A DNA stretch of 64,000 bases. It comes from Francisella philomiragia subsp. philomiragia ATCC 25015 (GTDB lineage: Bacteria; Pseudomonadota; Gammaproteobacteria; Francisellales; Francisellaceae). The position numbers and the translations under genes were made by a program. Shown here one piece after another: positions 53,992 to 63,348 of this stretch. Each line of letters starts with the position of its first letter. The stretch's first letter is position 1. The stretch covers positions 358,619-422,618 of the forward strand of contig NZ_DS999316.1 of assembly GCF_000156715.1 (NCBI RefSeq), in the 5' to 3' direction. The notes beneath the pieces were generated by a model. It was not told where the DNA came from, did no database searches, and saw only the letters and a list, made by a program, of their open reading frames with translations.

Positions 53992-54996
53992 CTAGATTCT
54001 TTTTAAAATTGTTCTTATATTTTTTGATAGTATGATTATTGTAGCTACTATAACTATACCTATAACAGTATAAATTAGTCTAGATAAACTTATCTCATAC
54101 CCAGATAAATGTGCTAGTTTTAAGAGCATTGCAATAAATATTGTCAAAAAGAATACATAGCTTCCATAATGCTTAATGATACAGCATATAGTAAAAAATG
54201 TTGTTATAAACAAAATCATCCAAATAATGTAAGCATTTGATAAATAAATAGCTAAAGGTATGGCAAATAATGACCCTATTATAGTACCTATCAAACGATG
54301 CTTAATAGCTGTAGATGATCTAATTACATCCGGTTTAAATATTAATAAAACTGTCATAGGTATCCAGTATCCTATTTCAATGTCAAAGTAAATCGATATA
54401 AAATTACCTATAATTAAACCAAGTGATAAACTAACCGCATAAATAGTAGAATCTATATCTGGCAGTATTCTTATACTTCTATAATTATCATCAAAAGTAT
54501 CTTTTATACTTATTTTTTTTAGAATAACTACTAAAACTATTATAAATGCTAATGCTCCTATCAGTGTAAATAATCCGATGAGTATTGAATCAGTGACGTC
54601 AGCATTAAATCCAGTTCCTATAACATATATATCAGCAATAAAGAGAATGCCATTAGCAAAAACCAAATCTGATTTTGCGGTGTAGCCAATCAAAAAAGAA
54701 AACCCTAGTAATATAAGTGAACTTGTAATTAAATCATGTGAGTAATAACTACCTAAAGATATTGCTATACTCATACAAAATATAAATAATACTCCTGCAT
54801 GTAGCTTAAATTTAATACTATGATTACGTATTGAAACTTGATGAAGTGCTACTACAAAGCATCCTAATGCTGCAAACAAAGCATAAATATTTTGTAAGTC
54901 TAAGACAACTTGTAGAACTGTAAAAAAACCTATTACCAAAGAGGCAGTAATACCTAAGATAATACTGTTCTTTTTAAGACATATATATTTAGACAT
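53992..54996 (-). CDS. FUSC/aromatic-acid-exporter-like membrane protein
   Basis: A 334-residue inner-membrane protein with about ten hydrophobic segments. The second half has the fusaric-acid-resistance (FUSC/YccS) hallmarks: ISIYFDIEIGYWIPMTVLLI then FKPDVIRSSTAIKHRLIGTI and IGSLFAIPLA. It lacks the large cytoplasmic domain of YccS or AaeB, so it is a short half-size member. Substrate unknown. It is convergent with adc (7-nt gap) and divergent from the dehydrogenase. Confidence 0.78.
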   Translation of the reverse strand: MSKYICLKKNSIILGITASLVIGFFTVLQVVLDLQNIYALFAALGCFVVALHQVSIRNHSIKFKLHAGVLFIFCMSIAISLGSYYSHDLITSSLILLGFSFLIGYTAKSDLVFANGILFIADIYVIGTGFNADVTDSILIGLFTLIGALAFIIVLVVILKKISIKDTFDDNYRSIRILPDIDSTIYAVSLSLGLIIGNFISIYFDIEIGYWIPMTVLLIFKPDVIRSSTAIKHRLIGTIIGSLFAIPLAIYLSNAYIIWMILFITTFFTICCIIKHYGSYVFFLTIFIAMLLKLAHLSGYEISLSRLIYTVIGIVIVATIIILSKNIRTILKRI

Positions 54997-55140
54997 CTAA
55001 AACATTATTCAATCTGAAATAATATAGATTATATATATGATTATTGTAATTAATCTATTATTTTCTCATCTATCTGATAATTAGTAATATATAATAAACT
55101 TAGATAACCAACGATACTTTTTATAGTTAGGAGATTTTAA

Positions 55141-55923
55141 ATGTCAGTTAAAAATAAAGTGACTTTAATTACCGGAGCTGCATCAGGTCTTGGACTAGGT
55201 ATGGCGACAGAATTTGCAAAACAAGGCGCTAAAGTAATAATCGCAGATTTAGATCTAGAAAAATCACAAGCTGTAGCAAAAGATTTAGCAGATAAATATA
55301 CTGTAGAAACTTTAGCTGTACAAATGGACGTTACAAATGAGGACCAAGTGAAATCAGGTGTAGATCAAACTGTCAAAAAATTTGGTCGTATCGATACTGT
55401 GATTAATAACGCAGGTATTCAGATAATATCACCTATAGTAGATTTTAGTGTATCAGCTTGGAAAAAATTATTTGATATTCATATGACTGGTACATTACTT
55501 GTAACTCAAGCTGCTATGAGACATATGATTGAACTAAAAACTGGTGGTAGAGTTATAGTTGTAGGCTCTGTTCATTCAGTTCTTGCATCAAAAAATAAAG
55601 CCGCTTATGTAGCAGCTAAACATGCACAAGTTGGTTTTGTAAGAGCTTTAGCTAAAGAAGGTGCTGAGCACAATATCTCATCTAACCTAATTGGTCCAGG
55701 TTTTGTGATGACTCCATTAGTAGAAAAACAAATTCCAGAGCAAGCAAAAGAGCTAAATATCAGTGAAGAAGAAGTGGTCAAAAATATTATGCTTGGTGGC
55801 ACTGTAGATGGTGAGTTCACAACAGTTCAAGATATTGCTGATACAGCTATATTCTTAGCTGGATTCAAAACCAATGCTCTAACAGGTCAGAAGATTTTGG
55901 TAAGTCATGGTTGGGGAATGTAA
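55141..55923 (+). CDS. bdhA: 3-hydroxybutyrate dehydrogenase (SDR family)
   Basis: NAD-dependent interconversion of D-3-hydroxybutyrate and acetoacetate. The 260-residue classical SDR has TLITGAASGLGLGMATEFAK, NNAGIQIISPI, the Ser in VGSVHSVLASKNKAAY, catalytic Tyr/Lys in YVAAKHAQVGF, and the BDH-type C-terminus DIADTAIFLAGF then ALTGQKILVSHGWGM. TTAGGAG is 9 nt from the ATG. Best match is the PHB-cycle enzyme; adc nearby supports acetoacetate chemistry. Confidence 0.87.
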   Translation: MSVKNKVTLITGAASGLGLGMATEFAKQGAKVIIADLDLEKSQAVAKDLADKYTVETLAVQMDVTNEDQVKSGVDQTVKKFGRIDTVINNAGIQIISPIVDFSVSAWKKLFDIHMTGTLLVTQAAMRHMIELKTGGRVIVVGSVHSVLASKNKAAYVAAKHAQVGFVRALAKEGAEHNISSNLIGPGFVMTPLVEKQIPEQAKELNISEEEVVKNIMLGGTVDGEFTTVQDIADTAIFLAGFKTNALTGQKILVSHGWGM

Positions 55924-55984
55924 ACAAAGCTAATACTTCTGTGATATATTTATTCTCATATTAATTATTATTCTAAAACTGTAG

Positions 55985-57652
55985 ATGTCTACAAACTCAA
56001 ATATAAGACAAAAACTTGGTCAACTAATTATGTTGGATTTTCGCTATTGGGGTGAAGATTCAAATAATCAGCGTATACCTTTTACAAAAACTAATGATAT
56101 CGTCAATAAGATCTTTCAAGATTATAATTTAGGTGGTTTTATTCTCTTTAGGGAGAATATTCAAAATAATGAGCAAGTTATTTCTCTATTAAGAGATCTT
56201 CAAGCTAATATCAATACACCAATATTTTTTGCTACAGATCAAGAAGGTGGTAGAGTTAATCGCTTACAACAAGGTACTAGTGGCTGCGGTAATATGGCAC
56301 TAGCTGCAACAGATAATCCTAGTAATGCTTATACTATGGCTAAAATAATTGGTGATGAATTATATTCTTTAGGTATTAATATTAATTTTGCTCCAGCTGT
56401 GGATGTTAACTCTAACAAAAATAATCCTATAATTGGTGTAAGGTCTTACTCGGATAATCCTAATGTAGTTACTGACTATGCCAAAAATGCTATAAATGGT
56501 TATCATGATGCTAAAATCATAGATTGTATTAAGCACTTCCCTGGTCATGGTGACACTACAACAGATAGTCATTTAGGTAATGTAATCTTAGATAAAACTT
56601 CGGAAGAATTAGAGATTACAGAGCTACTACCTTTTAGTAAACTTGCTAAAGATTGTAGTATGATAATGACAGCTCATATTAGTATTCCAGCCCTGGATGA
56701 TACTCAGTATCAATCAGCTTCAACAAGTGAGAATATTTATGTGCCAACTACTCTTTCTTATAAGATAATAACTAAATTACTAAAACAACAAATGAAATTT
56801 AATGGTCTAGTAGTATCTGATGCTATGGACATGCATGCTATTGCTAAACATTTTGGAACTATTGAAGCATCTAAATTAGCTATTTTAGCTGGTATAGATA
56901 TTTTATTAATGCCTGTTCGAGTATGGTCAGAAAATGATCTTTATAAGTTAGAAGAGCTTTTTTGTGAACTAGAAAAAGAATATAATCAAAATCCTAATTT
57001 TGCTAGTGCAGTTGATAATGCCTACACGAATATTACTGATTTCAAAGCAAAACATAAACTCAAAGAAGGCTTAATATTCAAACTCTCACACGATGAGCAA
57101 TTAAAATATGCTAATCAAATAGTTAACTCTAGTAAACATCAACAAATATCTTTAGATATAGCCAAGCAAAGTACAACTGTAGTCAAAAATTCAGGAATTA
57201 TTCCATGCGATCTCAATAAGCTAAAAAATATCTTGATTGTAGATAGCGATAATCAACGTATGGCAGATTTTGATGATGAGTTACAAAAAATAATATCAAA
57301 AAATAACTCCCCTACTATCATAAACTCTGAAAATATTAATAATCAAGATATAAAAATTAGTATCGAAAGTGCTGATATAATTTTGCTAATTTCAGCAAAT
57401 CTTCGTGAATATAATCAGATTTATAGTTATATAACTTCTATAAAGCCAGAGCAAACTATAAATATAGCAGCACTTGCTCCTTATGATATTAATTATATCG
57501 ATAATATTGTCAATTATGTTTGTATTTATGGTGCAACTTCTATGGACCAGACAAATTATACAAAGACTTCTCTAAAAATTAACATTCAGGCAGCGTTAGA
57601 AAATATTTTTAGCGGTAATATCCTAACAGGAAAATTGCCTGTTCAAATTTAA
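55985..57652 (+). CDS. Glycoside hydrolase family 3 (NagZ-like beta-N-acetylhexosaminidase)
   Basis: Predicted cytoplasmic hexosaminidase acting in peptidoglycan or chitin-type sugar recycling. At 555 residues it is longer than NagZ (about 340), with a second alpha/beta domain. Motifs: FATDQEGGRVNRLQQ, INFAPAVDVNSN, KHFPGHGDTTTDSHLG (NagZ acid/base His loop), and nucleophile Asp in LVVSDAMDMHAI. There is no signal peptide. It converges with hmp (4-nt gap). Confidence 0.88.
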   Translation: MSTNSNIRQKLGQLIMLDFRYWGEDSNNQRIPFTKTNDIVNKIFQDYNLGGFILFRENIQNNEQVISLLRDLQANINTPIFFATDQEGGRVNRLQQGTSGCGNMALAATDNPSNAYTMAKIIGDELYSLGININFAPAVDVNSNKNNPIIGVRSYSDNPNVVTDYAKNAINGYHDAKIIDCIKHFPGHGDTTTDSHLGNVILDKTSEELEITELLPFSKLAKDCSMIMTAHISIPALDDTQYQSASTSENIYVPTTLSYKIITKLLKQQMKFNGLVVSDAMDMHAIAKHFGTIEASKLAILAGIDILLMPVRVWSENDLYKLEELFCELEKEYNQNPNFASAVDNAYTNITDFKAKHKLKEGLIFKLSHDEQLKYANQIVNSSKHQQISLDIAKQSTTVVKNSGIIPCDLNKLKNILIVDSDNQRMADFDDELQKIISKNNSPTIINSENINNQDIKISIESADIILLISANLREYNQIYSYITSIKPEQTINIAALAPYDINYIDNIVNYVCIYGATSMDQTNYTKTSLKINIQAALENIFSGNILTGKLPVQI

Positions 57653-57656
57653 TGTC

Positions 57657-58832
57657 TTAAGCTGTTTTTGAGCCAAAGAATTCATAGTGAATATTTTTTT
57701 CTCTAACACCATTTTTTAATAACTTTTCATGTATAGAAAGCATAAATTCTTTAGGTCCACAAAAGAAGTATTGAGCATCATTTTTGTCTTCACTAAGCTG
57801 TTGTTGGACAGTATGTATACAGACTAGTCCTTGCTTTGCGTCAGATTCAGAATTATCTTCGTAAAAGAAAATAGTTTTAAGTCTTGGGTTCTCATTTGAT
57901 AGTTTTTCTAACATCTTAGCAAAAGGATGTTCATTTATATTTTTTTTACCACAGACAAAAAGTATTTGTCTTTGATTTTGTGTTTTTAACTCTGATAAAA
58001 GCATACTCATTAAAGGCGTAATACCGATTCCTGCTGAAATTAGAACTATCGGTTTATCAAGATTTTTATTTACTTCCAAGAAAAATTCGCCGCAAGGAGG
58101 CGCTATTTCTATTCTATCACCAACTTTTATCTCATGCGATAGGTATTGAGATACATAACCTTGCCCCTCTCTTTTAACAGTTATTCTTATATAATCTTCA
58201 CCAGTAGCTGAAGAAATACTATAATTTCTCATAGTTGTAGTTCCATTATATGGAACTCTAACAGTAATATATTGTCCTGGTTTGAAATCATATCTTCTAA
58301 AAAGATTATTTTTAAAATAGAAAGAATATGTATTTATACTCTCATTTTCTTTTTTGATTACCTCAAACTCTTTAAAATTATTCCAACCATAATGCTCTAA
58401 ATTCTCTTCGTATATACTCTTTTCACGATTAATCAAAATTTCAGCTAATAAATTATAGGCTTCTGTCCAAGCTATAACTATGTCATCATTATCATTTAAG
58501 TCTAGGACTTCTTTAATTGACTCGATTAAGTTAAACCCTACTATTGGATAATGCTCCGCTTTGATTTGTAATGATGCATGTTTTTGAGCTATTAGCTCTA
58601 CTGCATTGCCTAAAACCTCAAGATTCTCAATATTTTTTGCATAAGCCAAAATTGCTACAGCTAAAGCTTCTGGTTGAGATGAGTTTTTTTGTCTTGAGGT
58701 ATTAAAAAACTTTTTAACTTCGGGATTATGCCTAAACATTCTATCATAGAAATGTTTTGTTAAAGCAACTCCATTTTCTTCTAAAATAGGAATTGTTGCT
58801 TTTATTGTATCTATATTCTTTTGACTTAACAT
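57657..58832 (-). CDS. hmp: Flavohemoprotein (nitric oxide dioxygenase)
   Basis: Detoxifies nitric oxide to nitrate using O2 and NAD(P)H. Three domains: globin (residues 1 to about 138, proximal His in AQKHASLQIKAEHYPIVG), FAD (TMRNYSISSA) and NAD (ISAGIGITPLMSML). Start is the ATG at 58830-58832, with GGAGA 6 nt upstream, giving 391 residues (E. coli 396). A codon seven residues further upstream is less likely. A palindromic NsrR-type site lies between it and nsrR. Confidence 0.94.
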   Translation of the reverse strand: MLSQKNIDTIKATIPILEENGVALTKHFYDRMFRHNPEVKKFFNTSRQKNSSQPEALAVAILAYAKNIENLEVLGNAVELIAQKHASLQIKAEHYPIVGFNLIESIKEVLDLNDNDDIVIAWTEAYNLLAEILINREKSIYEENLEHYGWNNFKEFEVIKKENESINTYSFYFKNNLFRRYDFKPGQYITVRVPYNGTTTMRNYSISSATGEDYIRITVKREGQGYVSQYLSHEIKVGDRIEIAPPCGEFFLEVNKNLDKPIVLISAGIGITPLMSMLLSELKTQNQRQILFVCGKKNINEHPFAKMLEKLSNENPRLKTIFFYEDNSESDAKQGLVCIHTVQQQLSEDKNDAQYFFCGPKEFMLSIHEKLLKNGVREKNIHYEFFGSKTA

Positions 58833-58851
58833 AAGATGTCTCCATATATTC

Positions 58852-58888
58852 AAATTATAATATGCATTATATATGCATATTATAATTT
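58852..58888. promoter_or_regulatory. Probable NsrR operator (37-bp perfect palindrome)
   Basis: AAATTATAATATGCAT (58852-58867), TATAT, and its exact inverse (58873-58888). The core ATGCAT-N5-ATGCAT has the half-site sequence and 5-bp spacing of NsrR sites (ATGyAT-TTnAA-ATrCAT). It overlaps TATAAT-like -10 elements for hmp on the minus strand and lies at the -35 position of a TATACT (58903-58908) for nsrR. Confidence 0.75.
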
Positions 58889-58937
58889 ATACAAATTTAT
58901 CCTATACTTTGAAAACATCTTTACTAAAATATTTTAT

Positions 58938-59360
58938 ATGAATTTAACTTCTTTTACTGATTACTCTCTCAGAATATTAATAATTTTAGGATCAAATCCT
59001 AAACAAAAATATAAAACTAAGGATCTTGTAGAAATATTAGATATTAAACTTAATCATGCTACTAAAATTATTAATAAATTATCCAATCTGAACTATATAG
59101 AATCATATAAAGGTAGATTTGGTGGTGTGTCAATTTCTCAAGCTACATACAATATCAATTTATCAACTATTGTCAAAGAACTAGAACCAATGAACATTGT
59201 AGAATGTTTTGATAAGGATAAAGCAACCTGTCCATTAATACCGAACTGTAAACTCAAATTTATACTAAATCAAGCAAGCAATGATTTTATAGCGAGATTA
59301 AGTGACTATAGATTTATTGATATATGCAATATCATGCCCCCAAATCAAAATAACGAATAA
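58938..59360 (+). CDS. nsrR: Nitric-oxide-sensing repressor NsrR (Rrf2 family)
   Basis: Fe-S repressor of NO-detoxification genes. The 140-residue protein begins MNLTSFTDYSLRILIILG, typical for NsrR, with the Rrf2 helix-turn-helix (LDIKLNHATKIINKLSNLNY), wing RFGGVSI, and three Cys ligands in ECFDKDKATCPLIPNCKLK (C-x7-C-x5-C). Start at 58938 gives family length; an upstream frame extension to 58836 would span the operator. Divergent from hmp. Confidence 0.9.
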   Translation: MNLTSFTDYSLRILIILGSNPKQKYKTKDLVEILDIKLNHATKIINKLSNLNYIESYKGRFGGVSISQATYNINLSTIVKELEPMNIVECFDKDKATCPLIPNCKLKFILNQASNDFIARLSDYRFIDICNIMPPNQNNE

Positions 59361-59369
59361 GTCTTTAAA

Positions 59370-61070
59370 CTATATTTTTATATTTTCGCTAGCAACTATC
59401 GTCGCATTATCTTGACTAGAGATTACATAAAACTTACTTAGATTAAGTTGTTTTTTATAGTCAGCAAAAGCTAGAGGACTATGCTCTTTAGCCTTATTTT
59501 TTACAACAAGAATATTTAACTGATTTGAGTTATTCCAATATTTAACAAATTTATCAAATTTCATTAAATATTTATCTACATTTGATTTAGGGAACTCTCT
59601 AACATCATCTAACTCACCTTCATCATTAATAATAATTACATTATGTTTAGTGTAGAAGATAATGTCATAAAAGCGATCACTCTCAAAAACTTGAGCATTT
59701 GGATATTTTTGATATATTTTAGATATTTCTTGGGCTGTCTTATATTTAGAGCTTGTATCAAAATAATCTCCTAGTACATAACCTAAATTTGCAATAGTCA
59801 TCATCATAATACAAATATAAGCAACTAATTTATTTACTGAAAAAGTATTTAATTCTTTGATTAATTTGATCGTGATTACAGTAGCTATTATTGCAATTGC
59901 TAATAAGATTAAGAAATATTTATAGCCAAAAATCCAATACTGAGGAAGACATAAAAGAGCCACAGCAACGATAGGTAGCAAAGTAAAAATAAGGATAATA
60001 AATTTAAAGCTTATACTATCCCACTTATCAAACTTTTGTAAGTCTATACTCTTAAAGTGCATAGCTACAAGTATTGATAATGGTAATATTAATGGTGCTA
60101 AATAACCAAATAAGAAAGATTTAGAAATCCCAAAAAATATAAATATAAATGTCGCCCAACTAAATAAAAACCACTTATCTGAATTTTGCTTACGATTTTT
60201 AAAAGCCTGTTTTGAGAAGAAACTCTTAAGAATTTTAGGTAAAAACAGAGTCCAAGGAAAAAAAGCTCCCATAATTGCTAACAAATAAATAATTTTAGAA
60301 ACTTCTCTATTTTGCTCATCTGTAGAATATCTAAGTATCTGTTGTACTACTATGTAATAATAAGCAAAATTAGGATGATACTGTTCAACTGCAAATATCC
60401 ATGGTAACGAAATAACTGCTACAATTACCAAACCTAGGTAAAGCCTAATATCAAGTAACCTTTTATACTGTCCCATAATAACAGAATATAAACCTACTAT
60501 AGCCATAGGAAAAACTATTCCCATTAGTCCTTTAGTCATAACAGCTAAACCAGCAAATATAAATGCTAAAATAAGCCAATACGTACTTTCCTTGTAGTCA
60601 TCATCATATTTAAGGCTTACCCAATAACTAAGCATAGTCATATTTAAAAATACAGCTATTGCTAAGTCCATGTTCAAATATCTACCAACAAATAGAAATA
60701 AAATCGTACTTAAACTTACTGCTACTGATAATAATGCTGTTTGACGGCACTCTAATACTTTGCGTACTGCTATATATGTAAAAATTAAACATGTACCTAG
60801 TAATACAGGATTTACAAGTCTTGCTCCCCATGTATTCTCGCCAAATATGCTCATAAATATACAAGTAATCCAATATACTAGCGGAGGCTTATGAAAAAAT
60901 ATCATTCCATCAATATATGGAACTATAAAGTTATGATTTGCAAGCATCTCTCTTGCTACTTCAGAATATCTAGTTTCATCAGGAGCATAAAAATTAGCTA
61001 CGCCATACATACAAAAAGCTACAATCATTGTAGCTAAAATTAGCAAAATATCTTTAAATTTGTTATTCAT
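59370..61070 (-). CDS. ArnT/PMT-family membrane glycosyltransferase
   Basis: GT-C fold glycosyltransferase of 566 residues using a polyprenyl-phosphate-linked sugar. The N-terminus has the catalytic-loop motif FYAPDETRYSEVAREML, then GMIFFHKPPLVYWITCIFMS, as in ArnT (lipid A aminosugar transferase) and related PMT proteins. About 12 membrane segments and a short C-terminal periplasmic part. Francisella has FlmK, an ArnT-type enzyme for galactosamine on lipid A, but the FlmF2 partner is not here, so it may be a paralogue. It follows hemL by 9 nt. Confidence 0.83.
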   Translation of the reverse strand: MNNKFKDILLILATMIVAFCMYGVANFYAPDETRYSEVAREMLANHNFIVPYIDGMIFFHKPPLVYWITCIFMSIFGENTWGARLVNPVLLGTCLIFTYIAVRKVLECRQTALLSVAVSLSTILFLFVGRYLNMDLAIAVFLNMTMLSYWVSLKYDDDYKESTYWLILAFIFAGLAVMTKGLMGIVFPMAIVGLYSVIMGQYKRLLDIRLYLGLVIVAVISLPWIFAVEQYHPNFAYYYIVVQQILRYSTDEQNREVSKIIYLLAIMGAFFPWTLFLPKILKSFFSKQAFKNRKQNSDKWFLFSWATFIFIFFGISKSFLFGYLAPLILPLSILVAMHFKSIDLQKFDKWDSISFKFIILIFTLLPIVAVALLCLPQYWIFGYKYFLILLAIAIIATVITIKLIKELNTFSVNKLVAYICIMMMTIANLGYVLGDYFDTSSKYKTAQEISKIYQKYPNAQVFESDRFYDIIFYTKHNVIIINDEGELDDVREFPKSNVDKYLMKFDKFVKYWNNSNQLNILVVKNKAKEHSPLAFADYKKQLNLSKFYVISSQDNATIVASENIKI

Positions 61071-61079
61071 TGGGATTAA

Positions 61080-62381
61080 TTAACTTTGATTATCTTGGAA
61101 GAACTTTTTAGTGAGACAAATAGTTTTTTCGATATCTTCATCACTATGAGCAATTGATATAAAGCCCGCTTCATAAGCAGATGGAGCGAGATATACTCCA
61201 TTATCAAGCATATATGCAAAATATTTATTAAACATTTTAAGATTAGTTTTACCTAAATCTGTAAATGTATTAACAGCAACCTTTTCATTACAGAAAAATA
61301 GTCCAAACATTCCACCTAAATATTTCGCATGAAAATTAAAGTCATAAACTCTAGCGGCCTCATTCAATCCATCAACTAATTGTTTAGCTTTAGCTTCTAA
61401 TTTAACAAAAAAGTCATCTTGTGAAACTTTTTCTAATGTTTTGATACCAGCCGCCATAGCAATTGGATTACCTGATAAAGTACCAGCTTGATATACTGGT
61501 CCAGCCGGAGATACTTCTTGCATAATTTCTTTGCGACCACCGAATGCGCCTACTGGCATACCACCACCAATCACTTTACCTAATGTTGTTAAATCAGGCT
61601 TCACATTATAAATACTTTGAGCACCACCCAAAGCAACTCTAAAACCAGTCATCACTTCATCAAAGATAAGTAAGCTATTATTTTCATCACATACCGCTCT
61701 AAGTTTAGCTAAGAAATCATCTTGTGGAAAAATCATATTCATATTGCCCGCGATTGGCTCAACTATGATACAAGCGATTTCATCTTTGTATTTTTCAAAG
61801 AGAGCTTGTATTGAGTCTATATCATTGAAGCTAGCAACTAAAGTATCCTTAACTACATCCTCTGGTACACCTGGTGAATTTGGCTGACCTAATGATAGTG
61901 CTCCAGATCCAGCAGCTACAAGAAACTCATCAGCATGTCCATGATAGCAGCCTTCAAATTTGATAATTTTATTTCTACCTGTATATGCTCTTGCTAATCT
62001 AATAGCACTCATTGTCGCTTCAGTACCGGAATTTACGAATCTAACTTGTTCAATATTTGGCATAAGCTCTACTATTTTTTTAGCAAGTTCAATCTCTTGT
62101 TTACAAGGAGCGCCATAACTTAGACCATTTTTTAGCTGACATTGTATAGCTTCAAGGACATCATCATCACCATGACCCAAAATCATTGGTCCCCACGATC
62201 CGATATAATCTATATATTTGTTCCAATCAACATCATACAAATAAGCACCTTTCGCTGATTTTATGAATCTTGGAAATTCTTGCCCAACACTCTTAAATGC
62301 TCTAACTGGAGAGTTAACTCCACCAGGTATATATTGTAAGGCCTCTTGGAATAAACTTTGAGAGTTAATTTTATTCTCCAT
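61080..62381 (-). CDS. hemL: Glutamate-1-semialdehyde 2,1-aminomutase
   Basis: Makes 5-aminolevulinate from glutamate-1-semialdehyde for haem synthesis. The 433-residue PLP enzyme has [80 protein letters not shown], and PLP Lys in [18 protein letters not shown]. Starts inside gshB (11-nt overlap). Confidence 0.97.
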   Translation of the reverse strand: MENKINSQSLFQEALQYIPGGVNSPVRAFKSVGQEFPRFIKSAKGAYLYDVDWNKYIDYIGSWGPMILGHGDDDVLEAIQCQLKNGLSYGAPCKQEIELAKKIVELMPNIEQVRFVNSGTEATMSAIRLARAYTGRNKIIKFEGCYHGHADEFLVAAGSGALSLGQPNSPGVPEDVVKDTLVASFNDIDSIQALFEKYKDEIACIIVEPIAGNMNMIFPQDDFLAKLRAVCDENNSLLIFDEVMTGFRVALGGAQSIYNVKPDLTTLGKVIGGGMPVGAFGGRKEIMQEVSPAGPVYQAGTLSGNPIAMAAGIKTLEKVSQDDFFVKLEAKAKQLVDGLNEAARVYDFNFHAKYLGGMFGLFFCNEKVAVNTFTDLGKTNLKMFNKYFAYMLDNGVYLAPSAYEAGFISIAHSDEDIEKTICLTKKFFQDNQS

Positions 62382-63345
62382 GTTCTTGTTCCTGTCTCAT
62401 TTTATTTATTTTTTTCTCGACTGCTTGCATTAGTAAGCTTGCAGCATTAACTTTGGTAGCTTTATAGATCTCTTGAATACCAGTTGGACTAGTAATATTA
62501 ACTTCTGTTAGTTTATCTCCTATCACATCTAAACCAGCAAACATTACCCCTTCTTTTTTCAGCTTTTTAGCAACTTTTTTAGCTATTTTATAGTCTTGCT
62601 CCTGAAGTTCTCTTACTTCAGCTCTAGCTCCAGCTGCCAAGTTACCACGATTATCACTATCACTAGGAACCCTAGCTAAGAGATATTTAATAGGTTCTCC
62701 ATTTACTATCAAAATTCTCTTATCGCCATCTTTGATTGCTTCTTGATAATCTTGAACCATTATATATCTGGTTTCATGATGAGTTAGAGTTTCAAGGATA
62801 ACATTTTTGTTTTTGTCGCCATCTTTGATCCTGAAGATAGAGCTGCCACCCATTCCATCAAGAGGCTTAACAATAATATCTTTATGCTCTGCGTAAAATT
62901 GATTAATCTGCTTATAGCTTCTAGTTATCAGAGTGTTTGGTGCAAATTTAGGATAATTTGAAATAGCTACTTTCTCATTAAAATCTCTAAGTGCTTGCGG
63001 ATTATTTACGATTAACACTCCATGTTTTTTTGCCAAATCAAGCATATATGTCACATATATATACTCCATATTAAATGGTGGATCTTTGCGCATAAATATA
63101 CAATCAAGATCTAACAGTGATAAATCATGATGTTGAGATAATATTTCATACCAAGACTCTTTTGCTTTATGGATTTTTATCTTAAGCGCATCGCCTTTTG
63201 GCTTACCATTGATTATAGATAAATCATTTAAATAAAAAGTATAAATTTCCCAGCCTTTATCTTGAGCAGCTTGTAGCATCATATATGTGCTATCTTTTGA
63301 AATATTAAAAGAGTTTAAGTTATCTATTATAAATCCTACTTTCAT
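62371..63345 (-). CDS. gshB: Glutathione synthetase
   Basis: ATP-grasp ligase joining gamma-glutamylcysteine and glycine. The 324-residue protein has [75 protein letters not shown] and [12 protein letters not shown], the standard E. coli GshB set. With gor at 27 kb, two glutathione functions are in the window. Located between fmt (3-nt gap) and hemL (11-nt overlap). Confidence 0.96.
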   Translation of the reverse strand: MKVGFIIDNLNSFNISKDSTYMMLQAAQDKGWEIYTFYLNDLSIINGKPKGDALKIKIHKAKESWYEILSQHHDLSLLDLDCIFMRKDPPFNMEYIYVTYMLDLAKKHGVLIVNNPQALRDFNEKVAISNYPKFAPNTLITRSYKQINQFYAEHKDIIVKPLDGMGGSSIFRIKDGDKNKNVILETLTHHETRYIMVQDYQEAIKDGDKRILIVNGEPIKYLLARVPSDSDNRGNLAAGARAEVRELQEQDYKIAKKVAKKLKKEGVMFAGLDVIGDKLTEVNITSPTGIQEIYKATKVNAASLLMQAVEKKINKMRQEQEHGE

Positions 63346-63348
63346 TAT

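Noticed and set aside
58836-58937. N-terminal extension of nsrR
   Set aside because: It would translate the hmp-nsrR operator and promoter and does not resemble Rrf2 starts; MNLTSFTDYSLRIL is the family start.
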